Assembly: GCA_900757695.1 (NCBI GenBank) | Contig: CAAEOU010000364.1 | Coordinates: 1 to 22,627 of the forward strand | DNA: 22,627 nucleotides | Direction: 5' to 3' | DNA from: an uncultured Oscillospiraceae bacterium | GTDB taxonomy: Bacteria; Bacillota_A; Clostridia; Oscillospirales; Oscillospiraceae | In this document: piece after piece, positions 1-6,102 of the stretch | Numbering within the stretch: the stretch's first letter is position 1 | Layout: each line of letters begins with the position of its first letter | Position numbers and translations under genes: made by a program | The notes under the pieces: generated by a model | What the model was told of the DNA's origin: nothing | What the model saw: the letters and a program-made list of their open reading frames with translations, nothing else | The model's database searches: none

Positions 1-122
1 AAGATGCACAGAATGTGCCCGCCCCGGTCACCACCTATGCCCTCTTCCGGGACGGAGCGTTTGTGACACATGGCATTCAATCGGATAAAAAGTTTCTGGC
101 TCTGGCCGGTGTGAAGGAATAA
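1..122 (+). CDS. C-terminal end of a YoaP-like GNAT acetyltransferase (partial)
   Basis: The reading frame is open from the window edge to TAA at 120-122 and gives about 39 residues. The segment APVTTYALFRDGAFVTH, followed by a SDKKF motif, resembles the C-terminal YoaP domain found after an acetyltransferase domain in Bacillota proteins. The catalytic part lies outside the window, so the assignment rests on this tail only. It is followed by a 63-base gap and another acetyltransferase-type gene on the same strand. Confidence 0.6.
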   Translation, partial: DAQNVPAPVTTYALFRDGAFVTHGIQSDKKFLALAGVKE

Positions 123-185
123 ACAGTGTAAATTAAGCACTTGAACATGAGATCACTTGGAATTCGAAAAACGTGAGGGGTATAT

Positions 186-723
186 ATGCTTTCTATGAAA
201 TTGATTGGTGATTCACCGGAAGAATTAAAACAGGTCAAGGCGCCATATTACCGTTCATTTCCAAAAATGAATGCAGACCCTTTCCAGAACTAATAGAGAA
301 CCGGCTCGGCTGTACGGATGTATTCTATTTCTATGATAATAACGTATTTGTTGGTATGGCTTGCCTATTGAACACCCCGATGATTTCTCACATTATTTAT
401 CTTGCGATCGTTGAGTCTCTGCGCAGCCATGGATATGGAGCAAAAGCACTGGAGCTATTGCACAATCGTAAACCGGGAAAAAAATCATGGTTGACATTGA
501 ACTGCCAGACGTATCAGCCGCAAATGCAGAACAACGTAGAATGCGCAAAAATTTCTACTTGAGAGCAGGATATGAAGAAACACCGGTTAAATACGAATGG
601 CGGCATGAAAACTATGAGATTCTCTCTTTTGGCGGACCGATTACCGAAGCGGAGTACGATGGCTTCTGGCAATATTTACGAGAGCAAGCATTACACCAAA
701 AGCATCTTGAACCAATGAAGTAG
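186..723 (+). pseudogene. GNAT-family acetyltransferase broken by two -1 frameshifts
   Basis: A GTGAGGGG ribosome-binding site precedes ATG at 186. The frame starts MLSMKLIGDSPEEL and stops at TAA 291-293. Adding one A to the A5 run at 263-267 joins it to a second frame that reads NECRPFPELIENRL and runs to about 480. Adding one A to the A7 run at 478-484 joins that to a third frame, MVDIELPDVSAANAEQRR and onward, ending at TAG 721-723. The corrected product would be about 178 residues. It has an acetyl-CoA-loop-like segment (SLRSHGYGAKALELL) and a C-terminal FYLRAGYEETP segment typical of GNAT enzymes. As written no full enzyme can be made without slippage. Both lesions are single-A losses in A runs, so sequencing error is an alternative to true decay. 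Confidence 0.75.
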
Positions 724-809
724 CAATCTAACTCTACAGGATTTACCGCAAATATTAAATTTCAGTTGCAGTAGAACATTGGATCGCACCCAGAAAGGAG
801 TGACAGGCT

Positions 810-1538
810 ATGAAAACCAGCGATTCCATTGAAGCAGAAACGCCACAGCAAGCTCCCGCAGATATCTTAGAAAAGCTGTTTGCCTTGCAGGACAAAAACT
901 ATCGGGCCTTTCAAAGCAAGCTGATGCCCACTGTTCCGCCGGAAACGGTCATTGGTGTGCGGACGCCGCTTTTGCGAAAGCTGGCAAAAGAGCTCTCCGG
1001 CACACCGCAGGCAGAAAGCTTCCTGCGCTGTTTGCCCCATACATACTATGAAGAGAACAATCTTCATGCATTCCTGGTGGAAAAGATTCGGGATTATCCC
1101 ACCGCACTGGCAGAAACGGAACGATTTCTCCCGTACATTGATAATTGGGCCACCTGTGACTGTTTTTGCCCAAAGGTTTTTGCAAAGCATAAGGCTGAGC
1201 TGATCCCATCCATTCGCCGATGGCTGGACTCCGACAAGGTCTATACCGTGCGCTATGCCATGGGAATGCTGATGCGGTATTATCTCGATGAAGAATTTCA
1301 ACCGGAATATCTTGCTTGGGTGGCAGACGTACACAGCGAAGAATATTATCTCAATATGATGCGGGCGTGGTATTTTGCTACGGCTCTGGCCAAGCAGCCG
1401 GATACGGCGCTTCCATGGCTCACGGAGCGGCAGCTGGACGTATGGACCCACAACAAAACCATTCAGAAGGCAGTAGAAAGCTTCCGCATTCCGCCGGAAA
1501 TGAAGCAGCAGCTCCGTATGCTGCGCATCCGTTCCTGA
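810..1538 (+). CDS. DNA alkylation repair protein, AlkD-like DNA glycosylase
   Basis: The 242-residue product matches the AlkD family in length (about 235) and pattern. These are HEAT-like helical-repeat glycosylases that remove positively charged alkylated bases such as N3- and N7-alkylpurines from DNA. Established active-site positions of Bacillus cereus AlkD are Trp109, Asp113, Arg148 and Trp187. Here Trp113 and Asp117 occur with the same spacing in DNWATCD, Arg148 in YTVRYA and Trp187 in MMRAWYF. The start is ATG 810 with AAAGGAG at 794-800. There is no signal peptide, so the protein is cytosolic. The gene stands alone between a broken acetyltransferase and a membrane hypothetical, and a candidate terminator follows it. 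I see no Ada-type regulation. An active enzyme is likely because all four key positions are kept. Confidence 0.87.
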   Translation: MKTSDSIEAETPQQAPADILEKLFALQDKNYRAFQSKLMPTVPPETVIGVRTPLLRKLAKELSGTPQAESFLRCLPHTYYEENNLHAFLVEKIRDYPTALAETERFLPYIDNWATCDCFCPKVFAKHKAELIPSIRRWLDSDKVYTVRYAMGMLMRYYLDEEFQPEYLAWVADVHSEEYYLNMMRAWYFATALAKQPDTALPWLTERQLDVWTHNKTIQKAVESFRIPPEMKQQLRMLRIRS

Positions 1539-1589
1539 ACCCATCTAATTGCAGCAGAACAATTACAAAACCCATGCAATTCTCATTAG

Positions 1590-1624
1590 GCGGCGGTGTC
1601 CAGCAGACACGCCGCATGATTTTC
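1590..1624 (+). terminator. Candidate intrinsic terminator after the AlkD-like gene
   Basis: GCGGC (1590-1594) and GTGTC (1596-1600) pair with GACAC (1606-1610) and GCCGC (1611-1615) around a CAGCA loop, with one bulged G at 1595. A short T-containing tail (ATGATTTTC) follows. The stem is good, but the T tract is weak and offset. Confidence 0.4.
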
Positions 1625-1658
1625 ATCAAACACCCTACCGACCGATAGGTTACTTCTG

Positions 1659-1757
1659 ATGTATAAATACCATGCGGAGCATTGTCTGCTGCCGGACGGC
1701 TCCGGTATCAGGATGAGGAAGCGATGGAACAGGCTGAAGGGCTGGGCAGAAAGATGA
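1659..1757 (+). CDS. Possible 32-residue leader peptide coupled to the next gene
   Basis: ATG 1659 opens a 32-codon frame (MYKYHAEHCLLPDGSGIR, then a basic tail RKRWNRLKGWAER) ending in TGA 1755-1757. That stop overlaps ATG 1754 of the next frame as ATGA, which is the layout of translational coupling. No convincing ribosome-binding site precedes ATG 1659. It could be a real small protein, a leader or a relic of an older gene. I do not recognise the sequence. Confidence 0.25.
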   Translation: MYKYHAEHCLLPDGSGIRMRKRWNRLKGWAER

Positions 1758-2137
1758 AGCAAACGAAGATTGCTTTTGCCGCTTCCATACTACTGCTGCT
1801 GATTGGACTTGCTGCTTTTCTTATCCTTTCCGATCAGCCTGAATTCACTGAAGAACGGATCAAAAATCCGGCTTCCTACATCTTAGACATTCAGCAGATG
1901 AACGGAGCTGACAGCCACACACTGAATCTGACAGCCGGAAATGTGCTGCAAGTTGCATTTGAAACAGAAAAAGGCTCTCTGCACATGGAGATCACAGCAC
2001 CGGACGGCACGATCCTTTACACCGGAAACGGTGAGGATGTCACAGAGTTTGAAATCATCCTTTCGCAAACCGGCTTGTGCGCAATTACCGTGGAGGCCCG
2101 GCACGCCAATGGAAAAAGCAGCATTCAACGCAAGTAG
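1724..2137 (+). CDS. Membrane-anchored hypothetical protein with an extracellular domain
   Basis: ATG 1724 has GAGGAA at 1715-1720 just upstream. ATG 1754 (MKQTKIAFAAS) is an alternative that overlaps a preceding TGA. From ATG 1724 the product is 137 residues. A single hydrophobic segment (IAFAASILLLLIGLAAFLIL, about residues 15-34) follows a basic start, giving an N-in/C-out anchor or an uncleaved signal. The roughly 100-residue remainder is polar, with a pattern of short beta strands (GNVLQVAFETEKGSLHMEI, TAPDGTILYTGNG, TGLCAITVEARHANG), suggesting an extracellular beta sandwich. Function is unknown. Similar small anchored proteins occur near transporters and sensors in Clostridia, but I cannot name the family with certainty. 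The stop is TAG 2135-2137. Confidence 0.6.
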   Translation: MEQAEGLGRKMKQTKIAFAASILLLLIGLAAFLILSDQPEFTEERIKNPASYILDIQQMNGADSHTLNLTAGNVLQVAFETEKGSLHMEITAPDGTILYTGNGEDVTEFEIILSQTGLCAITVEARHANGKSSIQRK

Positions 2138-2139
2138 TT

Positions 2140-2226
2140 ATGGGCAGCGGAAATGCCTACACGCCGGGCAATATGCAAGCCCCCGACTACGAGTGCGGCA
2201 TCTGGGTGCCGGTGCGGCGGAAATGA
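2140..2226 (+). pseudogene. Relic of a GyrI-like effector-binding domain (C-terminal end)
   Basis: The 28 codons from ATG 2140 to TGA 2224-2226 encode GSGNAYTPGNMQAPDYECG followed by IWVPVRRK. This resembles the extreme C-terminus of GyrI-like/AraC effector-binding domains, which usually end in a pattern like PDY.CEIWIPVKK. The rest of that domain is absent because the upstream DNA is coding in another frame. It is best read as the scar of a deleted regulator or GyrI-type gene. No ribosome-binding site precedes it, so expression is not expected. Confidence 0.45.
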
Positions 2227-2260
2227 CCATTTCGAACGTGGCTGAGTCTAGGAGGACTTT

Positions 2261-3196
2261 ATGAAGCAAAAATCAAGATATCGAATCGCAAGGCGGTTTT
2301 TGATTTTCTGGACGCTGTTTATCGGCATTGGCGCTGTAGCAGGCGCACTGGCAATGCTCCTTGACCCTTCCGGAAGGTTCATGGGCATGGACGCCATGCT
2401 GCCCTACTTTCAGGTGCTTCCCTTTGCGGACCGTGTTTTTCAGAATTTCACCTTTTCCGGCTGGGCACTGCTGATCGTCAACGGCCTGACCAATCTGGCA
2501 GCGGCGGGATTGCTGCTTCTGAAAAGGAAAGCAGGGACTGTGCTGAGTGGCGTGTTCGGCCTCACGCTGATGCTGGTGATTTGCATTCAGTTCTACATCT
2601 TCCCGCCTAACTTCATGTCTACGAACTTCTTCCTCTTCGGTGCAGCGCAGGCCGCAACCGGCTATGCCGCATGGGTATTCGACAAGCAGGAAGCATTCTG
2701 CGTCTCTCTGACGGATTACCCGAACATCGGCATGAATGAAAGTCGGCTGGTGGTATTCTTCTCCCGCATGGGGTATGTCCGGAAGATTGCATATGAAGAA
2801 GCAAATCGCAGCGGTGCCACGGTGTACGAGGTAAAGTCCACGGAGCAGACGGATGGAACCCTTGGCTTCTGGTGGTGCGGAAGGTACGGAATGCACAAAT
2901 GGAAAATGCCGATTGAGCCCATCTCCGTGAATCTTTCTGGCTATGACCATGTGACGATCTGCACGCCAATCTGGGTATTTTCACTGGCAGCCCCTATGCG
3001 TAGCTTCTGTACGAAGGCAGTAGGCAAGATCAAAGAAGTCGATTACATTCTTGTCCATCATCAAGGCAGCAGCTATGAAAACGCCGCCGATGAGATGGAT
3101 CGCCTTCTCGGGCTGAAATGCACAGGCTTACGCAGCGTGCGGTGCAGAAAAGGGCAATACAAAGCTGTTTATAACGATACATCCAAGGAGAAATGA
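2261..3196 (+). CDS. Integral membrane protein fused to a C-terminal flavodoxin-like domain
   Basis: The 311-residue product begins at ATG 2261 after CTAGGAGG. Residues 1-150 hold about four hydrophobic helices (around 12-33, 65-87, 91-113 and 120-140). Residues 160-305 look like a flavodoxin fold: a first strand and phosphate-loop region LVVFFSRMGYVRKIAYEE, a central strand ending in YDHVTICTPIWVFSLAAP, which matches the FMN-ring loop of flavodoxins (TPIW/SPVY type), and a later strand VDYILVHHQGSS. The phosphate loop is degenerate compared with the usual T/S-x-T-G-x-T. The likely role is electron transfer at the membrane (inference); partner and substrate are unknown. The stop lies three bases before the start of the next gene, which indicates co-transcription with the methyltransferase-like gene. 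Confidence 0.75.
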   Translation: MKQKSRYRIARRFLIFWTLFIGIGAVAGALAMLLDPSGRFMGMDAMLPYFQVLPFADRVFQNFTFSGWALLIVNGLTNLAAAGLLLLKRKAGTVLSGVFGLTLMLVICIQFYIFPPNFMSTNFFLFGAAQAATGYAAWVFDKQEAFCVSLTDYPNIGMNESRLVVFFSRMGYVRKIAYEEANRSGATVYEVKSTEQTDGTLGFWWCGRYGMHKWKMPIEPISVNLSGYDHVTICTPIWVFSLAAPMRSFCTKAVGKIKEVDYILVHHQGSSYENAADEMDRLLGLKCTGLRSVRCRKGQYKAVYNDTSKEK

Positions 3197-3199
3197 AAC

Positions 3200-3805
3200 A
3201 TGCATTCAATACTTGAAGAAAAACTATGCTACCCAGCTTTGGCCCTGATCGTGCTGGCAGTGTTTTATGGCATTTACTTCGGGAAGATGCTGGTGCAAAA
3301 GCGGCAGGGCATCCAGACCCACCAAATCGGACGCAGGAAGGAAAAAGGATTACATACCGTAGAAACGCTCATGAGTGTTGCAACACTGGGTGCGCCCATT
3401 GCCCAGCTCATGTCCATTGCCCTTGGGTGGAACCATCTGCCTGCGGGTGCTCGCTTTACCGGCTTTCTCATTGGAATGTTGGGCGACGGCATATTCCTGC
3501 TTTCCATCCTCTGCATGAAGGACAGCTGGCGGGCGGGCATCCCGGACAAAGATAAGACAGAGCTTGTCACCGCCGGCATTTATAAATTCAGCCGCAATCC
3601 GGCGTTTCTGGGCTTTGACCTTATGTATGTCGGGGTGCTTTTGATGTATGGAAATCTGCTGACCCTCGGCTTTTCCTTGTTTGCCATGGTCATGCTGCAT
3701 CTGCAAATTTTGCAGGAGGAGCGGTTTCTGGAACATGCCTTTGGAAGTGCTTATATAGAGTATAAAAAACAGGTCTTTCGTTATCTTGGCAGGAAATCAT
3801 TCTGA
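3200..3805 (+). CDS. Isoprenylcysteine carboxyl methyltransferase-family membrane protein
   Basis: This is a 201-residue membrane protein. ATG 3200 sits 10 bases after AAGGAG, which lies inside the end of the upstream gene. Hydrophobic segments lie around 11-31, 55-75, 85-105 and 140-168. The C-terminal half carries the ICMT/PEMT-type signature: TAGIYKFSRNPAFLG (125-138), then EERFLE (173-178) and FGSAYIEYKKQVFRYL. In characterised relatives these bind S-adenosylmethionine and methylate carboxyl groups or lipids. Bacterial members mostly have unknown substrates, so the family call is firm and the reaction is inferred. It probably forms an operon with the flavodoxin-like membrane protein. No good terminator follows. 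Confidence 0.82.
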   Translation: MHSILEEKLCYPALALIVLAVFYGIYFGKMLVQKRQGIQTHQIGRRKEKGLHTVETLMSVATLGAPIAQLMSIALGWNHLPAGARFTGFLIGMLGDGIFLLSILCMKDSWRAGIPDKDKTELVTAGIYKFSRNPAFLGFDLMYVGVLLMYGNLLTLGFSLFAMVMLHLQILQEERFLEHAFGSAYIEYKKQVFRYLGRKSF

Positions 3806-3901
3806 AGCGGTGTTCCCGTGGATTTCGGCATCATCCGCCGCACGGCACACATGACCGTGCCCCGCCGATCATTTCATTGCTCCAAAATGCATTGAGCCAC
3901 C

Positions 3902-3930
3902 TTGACAAGTAACCGAACGGTTGCTATAAT
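3902..3930 (+). promoter_or_regulatory. Sigma-A promoter of the tetR gene
   Basis: There is a perfect -35 TTGACA (3902-3907) and a perfect -10 TATAAT (3925-3930), separated by exactly 17 bases. The spacer is almost filled by an operator dyad, so regulator binding would block RNA polymerase directly. Confidence 0.9.
3909..3924. promoter_or_regulatory. TetR operator O1 inside the promoter spacer
   Basis: GTAACCGAACGGTTGC contains the half sites AACCG and CGGTT around an AA centre. It lies between the -35 and -10 boxes. It shares the half sites and spacing of the second dyad at 3935-3950. Confidence 0.8.
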
Positions 3931-3934
3931 AGCA

Positions 3935-3950
3935 GTAACCGTTCGGTTAC
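3935..3950. promoter_or_regulatory. TetR operator O2 just downstream of the -10 box
   Basis: GTAACCGTTCGGTTAC has perfect 7-base arms (GTAACCG/CGGTTAC) around TT. Its centre is 26 bp from that of the first dyad, about two and a half helical turns. The position over the predicted transcription start fits autorepression by the TetR protein encoded next. Confidence 0.85.
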
Positions 3951-3970
3951 AAAGAAGAAGAGGTGCAGCC

Positions 3971-4591
3971 ATGGCCGGAGATACAAAAGAACGCATCTTA
4001 GAAACCGCGCTTGCCCTATTCGCCCAGAATGGATATCTTGGTACGTCTATGAACGATATTGCGGGGCAGTTGGGGATCACCAAAGGCGCTCTATATAAAC
4101 ACTATGCCAGCAAGCAGGAGATACTTAACAGCATTGTGGAACGCATGAACAAAATGGACTATGAACGTGCCGAGGAATACGAAATGCCGGAAACGGAGCC
4201 CGATGGCTTTGCGGAGGCCTATCAAAATACACCGGCCACGAAAATCCGTGCATACAGCATGGCACAGTTTCATCATTGGACTGCGGAACCCTTTTCATCC
4301 AACTTCCGAAAAATGCTTACGTTAGAGCAATATCGTGATCCAAAGCTTGCGCAGCTTTATCACGACTATCTTGCCACCGGCCCCACCGAGTATATGGCAG
4401 CGATCTTCCGAAAGATGACGGACTCAGACGCCTCTGCCATGCAGCTTGCGCTGGAGTTCTATGGCCCGATGTTTCTGCTCTACAGCGTTTATGACGGCGC
4501 AGAGGATAAGTCCGCAGTTCCTGCACTGCTGGAGAAGCACATCAATCGCTTTATTCATCGTCTTGAAGGAGAGAGGACAGATCAGGTATGA
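3971..4591 (+). CDS. TetR/AcrR-family transcriptional regulator, autoregulated
   Basis: The 206-residue product starts at ATG 3971 after AGAGGTG. A longer in-frame TTG start at 3902 is rejected because it would place the promoter and both operators inside the gene. Residues 1-50 form the TetR N-terminal domain: TKERILETALALFAQNGYLG, then the helix-turn-helix TSMNDIAGQLGITKGALYKH (about 25-44) and YASKQEILNSIVE. The C-terminal helical ligand-binding region is divergent, as usual, so the inducer cannot be predicted. Two matching dyads in its own promoter indicate autorepression. It overlaps the next gene by four bases (ATGA). No dedicated transporter follows, so targets may include neighbouring stand-alone enzymes or genes outside the window. 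Confidence 0.93.
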   Translation: MAGDTKERILETALALFAQNGYLGTSMNDIAGQLGITKGALYKHYASKQEILNSIVERMNKMDYERAEEYEMPETEPDGFAEAYQNTPATKIRAYSMAQFHHWTAEPFSSNFRKMLTLEQYRDPKLAQLYHDYLATGPTEYMAAIFRKMTDSDASAMQLALEFYGPMFLLYSVYDGAEDKSAVPALLEKHINRFIHRLEGERTDQV

Positions 4592-4773
4592 GCGAATCTA
4601 CTGGACATCCAAGGCGCTGGGTGCTATGTCCGATGTGTGGAGCAAAAACACGACTACAGCTGCTCAAGGAAACAGAGCTGAAGGCATTTCCGCTGTTCTG
4701 CCCCAAATGTAAATCCGAAAGCATCATTGATGCGAAAAACTTTATAATAGAAATGAAAAAAGCCAGACGCTAA
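4588..4773 (+). CDS. Cysteine-rich KTR-domain small zinc-ribbon protein
   Basis: A 61-residue basic protein with two CPxC knuckles: CPMCG at 14-18 followed directly by AKTR, and CPKCK at 38-42. The four cysteines (14, 17, 38, 41) should bind one zinc ion. The motif CGxKTR names the Cys_rich_KTR family, widespread in Bacillota with unknown role. The start ATG 4588 overlaps the tetR stop, so translation is coupled and expression follows the same two operators. A strong terminator follows immediately, making tetR-KTR a closed bicistronic unit. A nucleic-acid or regulator-partner role is only a guess. Confidence 0.85.
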   Translation: MSESTGHPRRWVLCPMCGAKTRLQLLKETELKAFPLFCPKCKSESIIDAKNFIIEMKKARR

Positions 4774-4775
4774 GA

Positions 4776-4820
4776 CGCAGTGCCGATCACGTTTTCCGTG
4801 GTTCGGTACTGCGCTTTTTT
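4776..4820 (+). terminator. Intrinsic terminator after the tetR-KTR pair
   Basis: CGCAGTGCCGA (4776-4786) pairs with TCGGTACTGCG (4803-4813) with one G-T wobble. The stem extends through CACG/CGTG with a one-base bulge, and T6 follows at 4815-4820. The ribosome-binding site of the next gene begins directly after the T run. Confidence 0.88.
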
Positions 4821-4833
4821 AGGAGAGAGCAAT

Positions 4834-5229
4834 ATGAATGCAGTTGTATACACCACAAATACCGGCAGCACGGAGCGCTATGCCAAGCTGCTGGCACACG
4901 AAACAGCCCTTCCCGCCTACTCGTTAGCGGAAGCCAAAAAGAAGCTATTCCCCGGTGCAGAGGTGATCTATCTGGGTTGGATCATGGCAGGCTCTGTCAG
5001 GAGCTATGCCGCAGCCGCCAAGCGTTACAGGGTGCGTACCGTCTGCGGAGTCGGCATGGGACAAGCCGGCACACAAACGGACAGCGTAAGAAAAAAGGCC
5101 TCCGTTCCAGCCACCATTCCGCTGTTTACGCTGCAAGGCAGCCTGCATGTCAAACAGCTGCACGGGATCTATCGTCCCATGATGGCACTTATGGTCAGAG
5201 CGGCAGACAAAAATCTTGCCAGAAAGTAG
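4834..5229 (+). CDS. Flavodoxin, cut short by an in-frame TAG
   Basis: ATG 4834 follows AGGAGAG (4821-4827). An upstream in-frame GTG at 4780 lies in the terminator stem and is rejected. The 131-residue product begins MNAVVYTTNTGSTERYAKLL, with the TNTGST loop (8-13) that binds the FMN phosphate in flavodoxins. Later segments (EVIYLGWIMAGSV; TVCGVGMGQAG) fit the second half of the fold. The stop is TAG 5227-5229, but the same frame continues for 34 codons with a plausible flavodoxin-family tail. The protein therefore lacks its C-terminal helix unless the stop is read through. The likely role is low-potential electron transfer; activity of the short form is uncertain. Confidence 0.75.
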   Translation: MNAVVYTTNTGSTERYAKLLAHETALPAYSLAEAKKKLFPGAEVIYLGWIMAGSVRSYAAAAKRYRVRTVCGVGMGQAGTQTDSVRKKASVPATIPLFTLQGSLHVKQLHGIYRPMMALMVRAADKNLARK

Positions 5230-5334
5230 GATCGTACCCCGGAAGAAGAGGATATGCTGGATATGATGCAGTCCGGCAGTGACCGGGTTCCGTTCAAGAA
5301 TTTAGACGCTGTGCTCCATTGGTACAGAACTTAA
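5230..5334 (+). pseudogene. Detached C-terminal tail of the flavodoxin gene
   Basis: In the same frame after TAG 5227-5229, 34 codons read DRTPEEEDMLDMMQSGSDRV, then PFKNLDAVLHWYRT, ending in TAA 5332-5334. This looks like the normal acidic C-terminal extension of this flavodoxin-like family (DRTPEEDDML type). The TAG is best explained as a recent nonsense mutation. TAG ends other genes in the window, so stop-codon reassignment is not indicated. Confidence 0.65.
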
Positions 5335-5398
5335 AGCTATGACAGAAGATGTTTTTTTGAAGTGTCCCAAATACAGGAACGGGAAAGGATCTTTGGAA

Positions 5399-6079
5399 AT
5401 GAAAGATATACTCATTTACGTTCACGGAAAAGGCGGCTCTGCGGAGGAAGCCAATCATTACAAGCCGCTCTTTCCGGGCCATACGGTCATCGGCTTCGAC
5501 TACCGTTCCCAGACGCCATGGGCGGCCAAGGAGGAATTTCCGGTCTTTTTTGCGCAGCAACGTAAGCGCTGTAACCGCCTGACACTCGTCGCAAACAGCA
5601 TCGGCGCTTTCTTTTCCATGTCTGCGCTGGATGAGAAGCTGGTGGACAGGGCCTACCTTATCTCTCCGGTGGTGGATATGGAAAATCTGATCGTGAATAT
5701 GATGCAGTGGTCGAATGCGAACGAACAAGATCTTGCGGAAAAGAAGGAGATTATCACGGATTTCGGTGAAACGCTATCCTGGAACTATCTCTGTTATGTG
5801 CGGGAACACCCAATCTCGTGGAATGTTCCAACCTGCATTCTCTGCGGCGAGCATGATAACCTGACCTCCATAGAAACCGTATCTGCATTTGCCCGGTGTC
5901 ATCAGGCGAACCTCACCGTTATGCCCGGCGGTGCGCACTGGTTCCATACGGAAGCGCAGCTAAGATTTCTGGATAATTGGATCCGAGCAGCTCAGCGTGC
6001 TTGTGGGGACGGGCTTCAATGCGGCGCCGAGCATCCAACTGTTTTGTGTGAAACCGACGAAATAATAAAACCAATATAA
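5399..6079 (+). CDS. Alpha/beta-fold hydrolase (serine hydrolase)
   Basis: The preferred start is ATG 5399 (MKDILIYVHGKGGSAEEANH) after AAAGGA. ATG 5339 would add 20 residues that do not look like the family. The product is 226 residues. The oxyanion-type HGKGGS motif is at 9-14, the nucleophile elbow is VANSIGAFF with Ser67 (a variant of GxSxG with Ala at the first Gly), the acid is Asp153 in CGEHDNL and the base is His180 in GGAHWFH. The triad is complete and in order. Members of this family are small carboxylesterase-like enzymes with unknown substrates; this one is cytosolic, with no signal peptide. The last 25 residues (GDGLQCGAEH onward) are an unusual polar extension. AAGGAGG before the next gene and a 23-base gap suggest co-transcription with the acetyltransferase. 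Confidence 0.83.
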   Translation: MKDILIYVHGKGGSAEEANHYKPLFPGHTVIGFDYRSQTPWAAKEEFPVFFAQQRKRCNRLTLVANSIGAFFSMSALDEKLVDRAYLISPVVDMENLIVNMMQWSNANEQDLAEKKEIITDFGETLSWNYLCYVREHPISWNVPTCILCGEHDNLTSIETVSAFARCHQANLTVMPGGAHWFHTEAQLRFLDNWIRAAQRACGDGLQCGAEHPTVLCETDEIIKPI

Positions 6080-6102
6080 AATCAAGCTAAGGAGGCTAAA
6101 TC

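Noticed and set aside
3840..3860. Hairpin GCACGG/CCGTGC after the methyltransferase-like gene as a terminator
   Set aside because: The stem is 6 bp with a 9-base loop and no T tract follows, so I do not call it a terminator.
3902..3970. N-terminal extension of the TetR protein from TTG 3902
   Set aside because: TTG 3902 is the first part of the -35 box. The extension would contain the -10 box and both operators, and ATG 3971 has a good ribosome-binding site.
4780..4833. GTG 4780 as the flavodoxin start
   Set aside because: It lies in the terminator stem. ATG 4834 has AGGAGAG in place and gives the family-typical N-terminus.
4834..5334. Stop-codon reassignment (TAG as sense)
   Set aside because: TAG ends other genes in the window, including the frames ending at 723 and 2137, and no other gene has an internal TAG.
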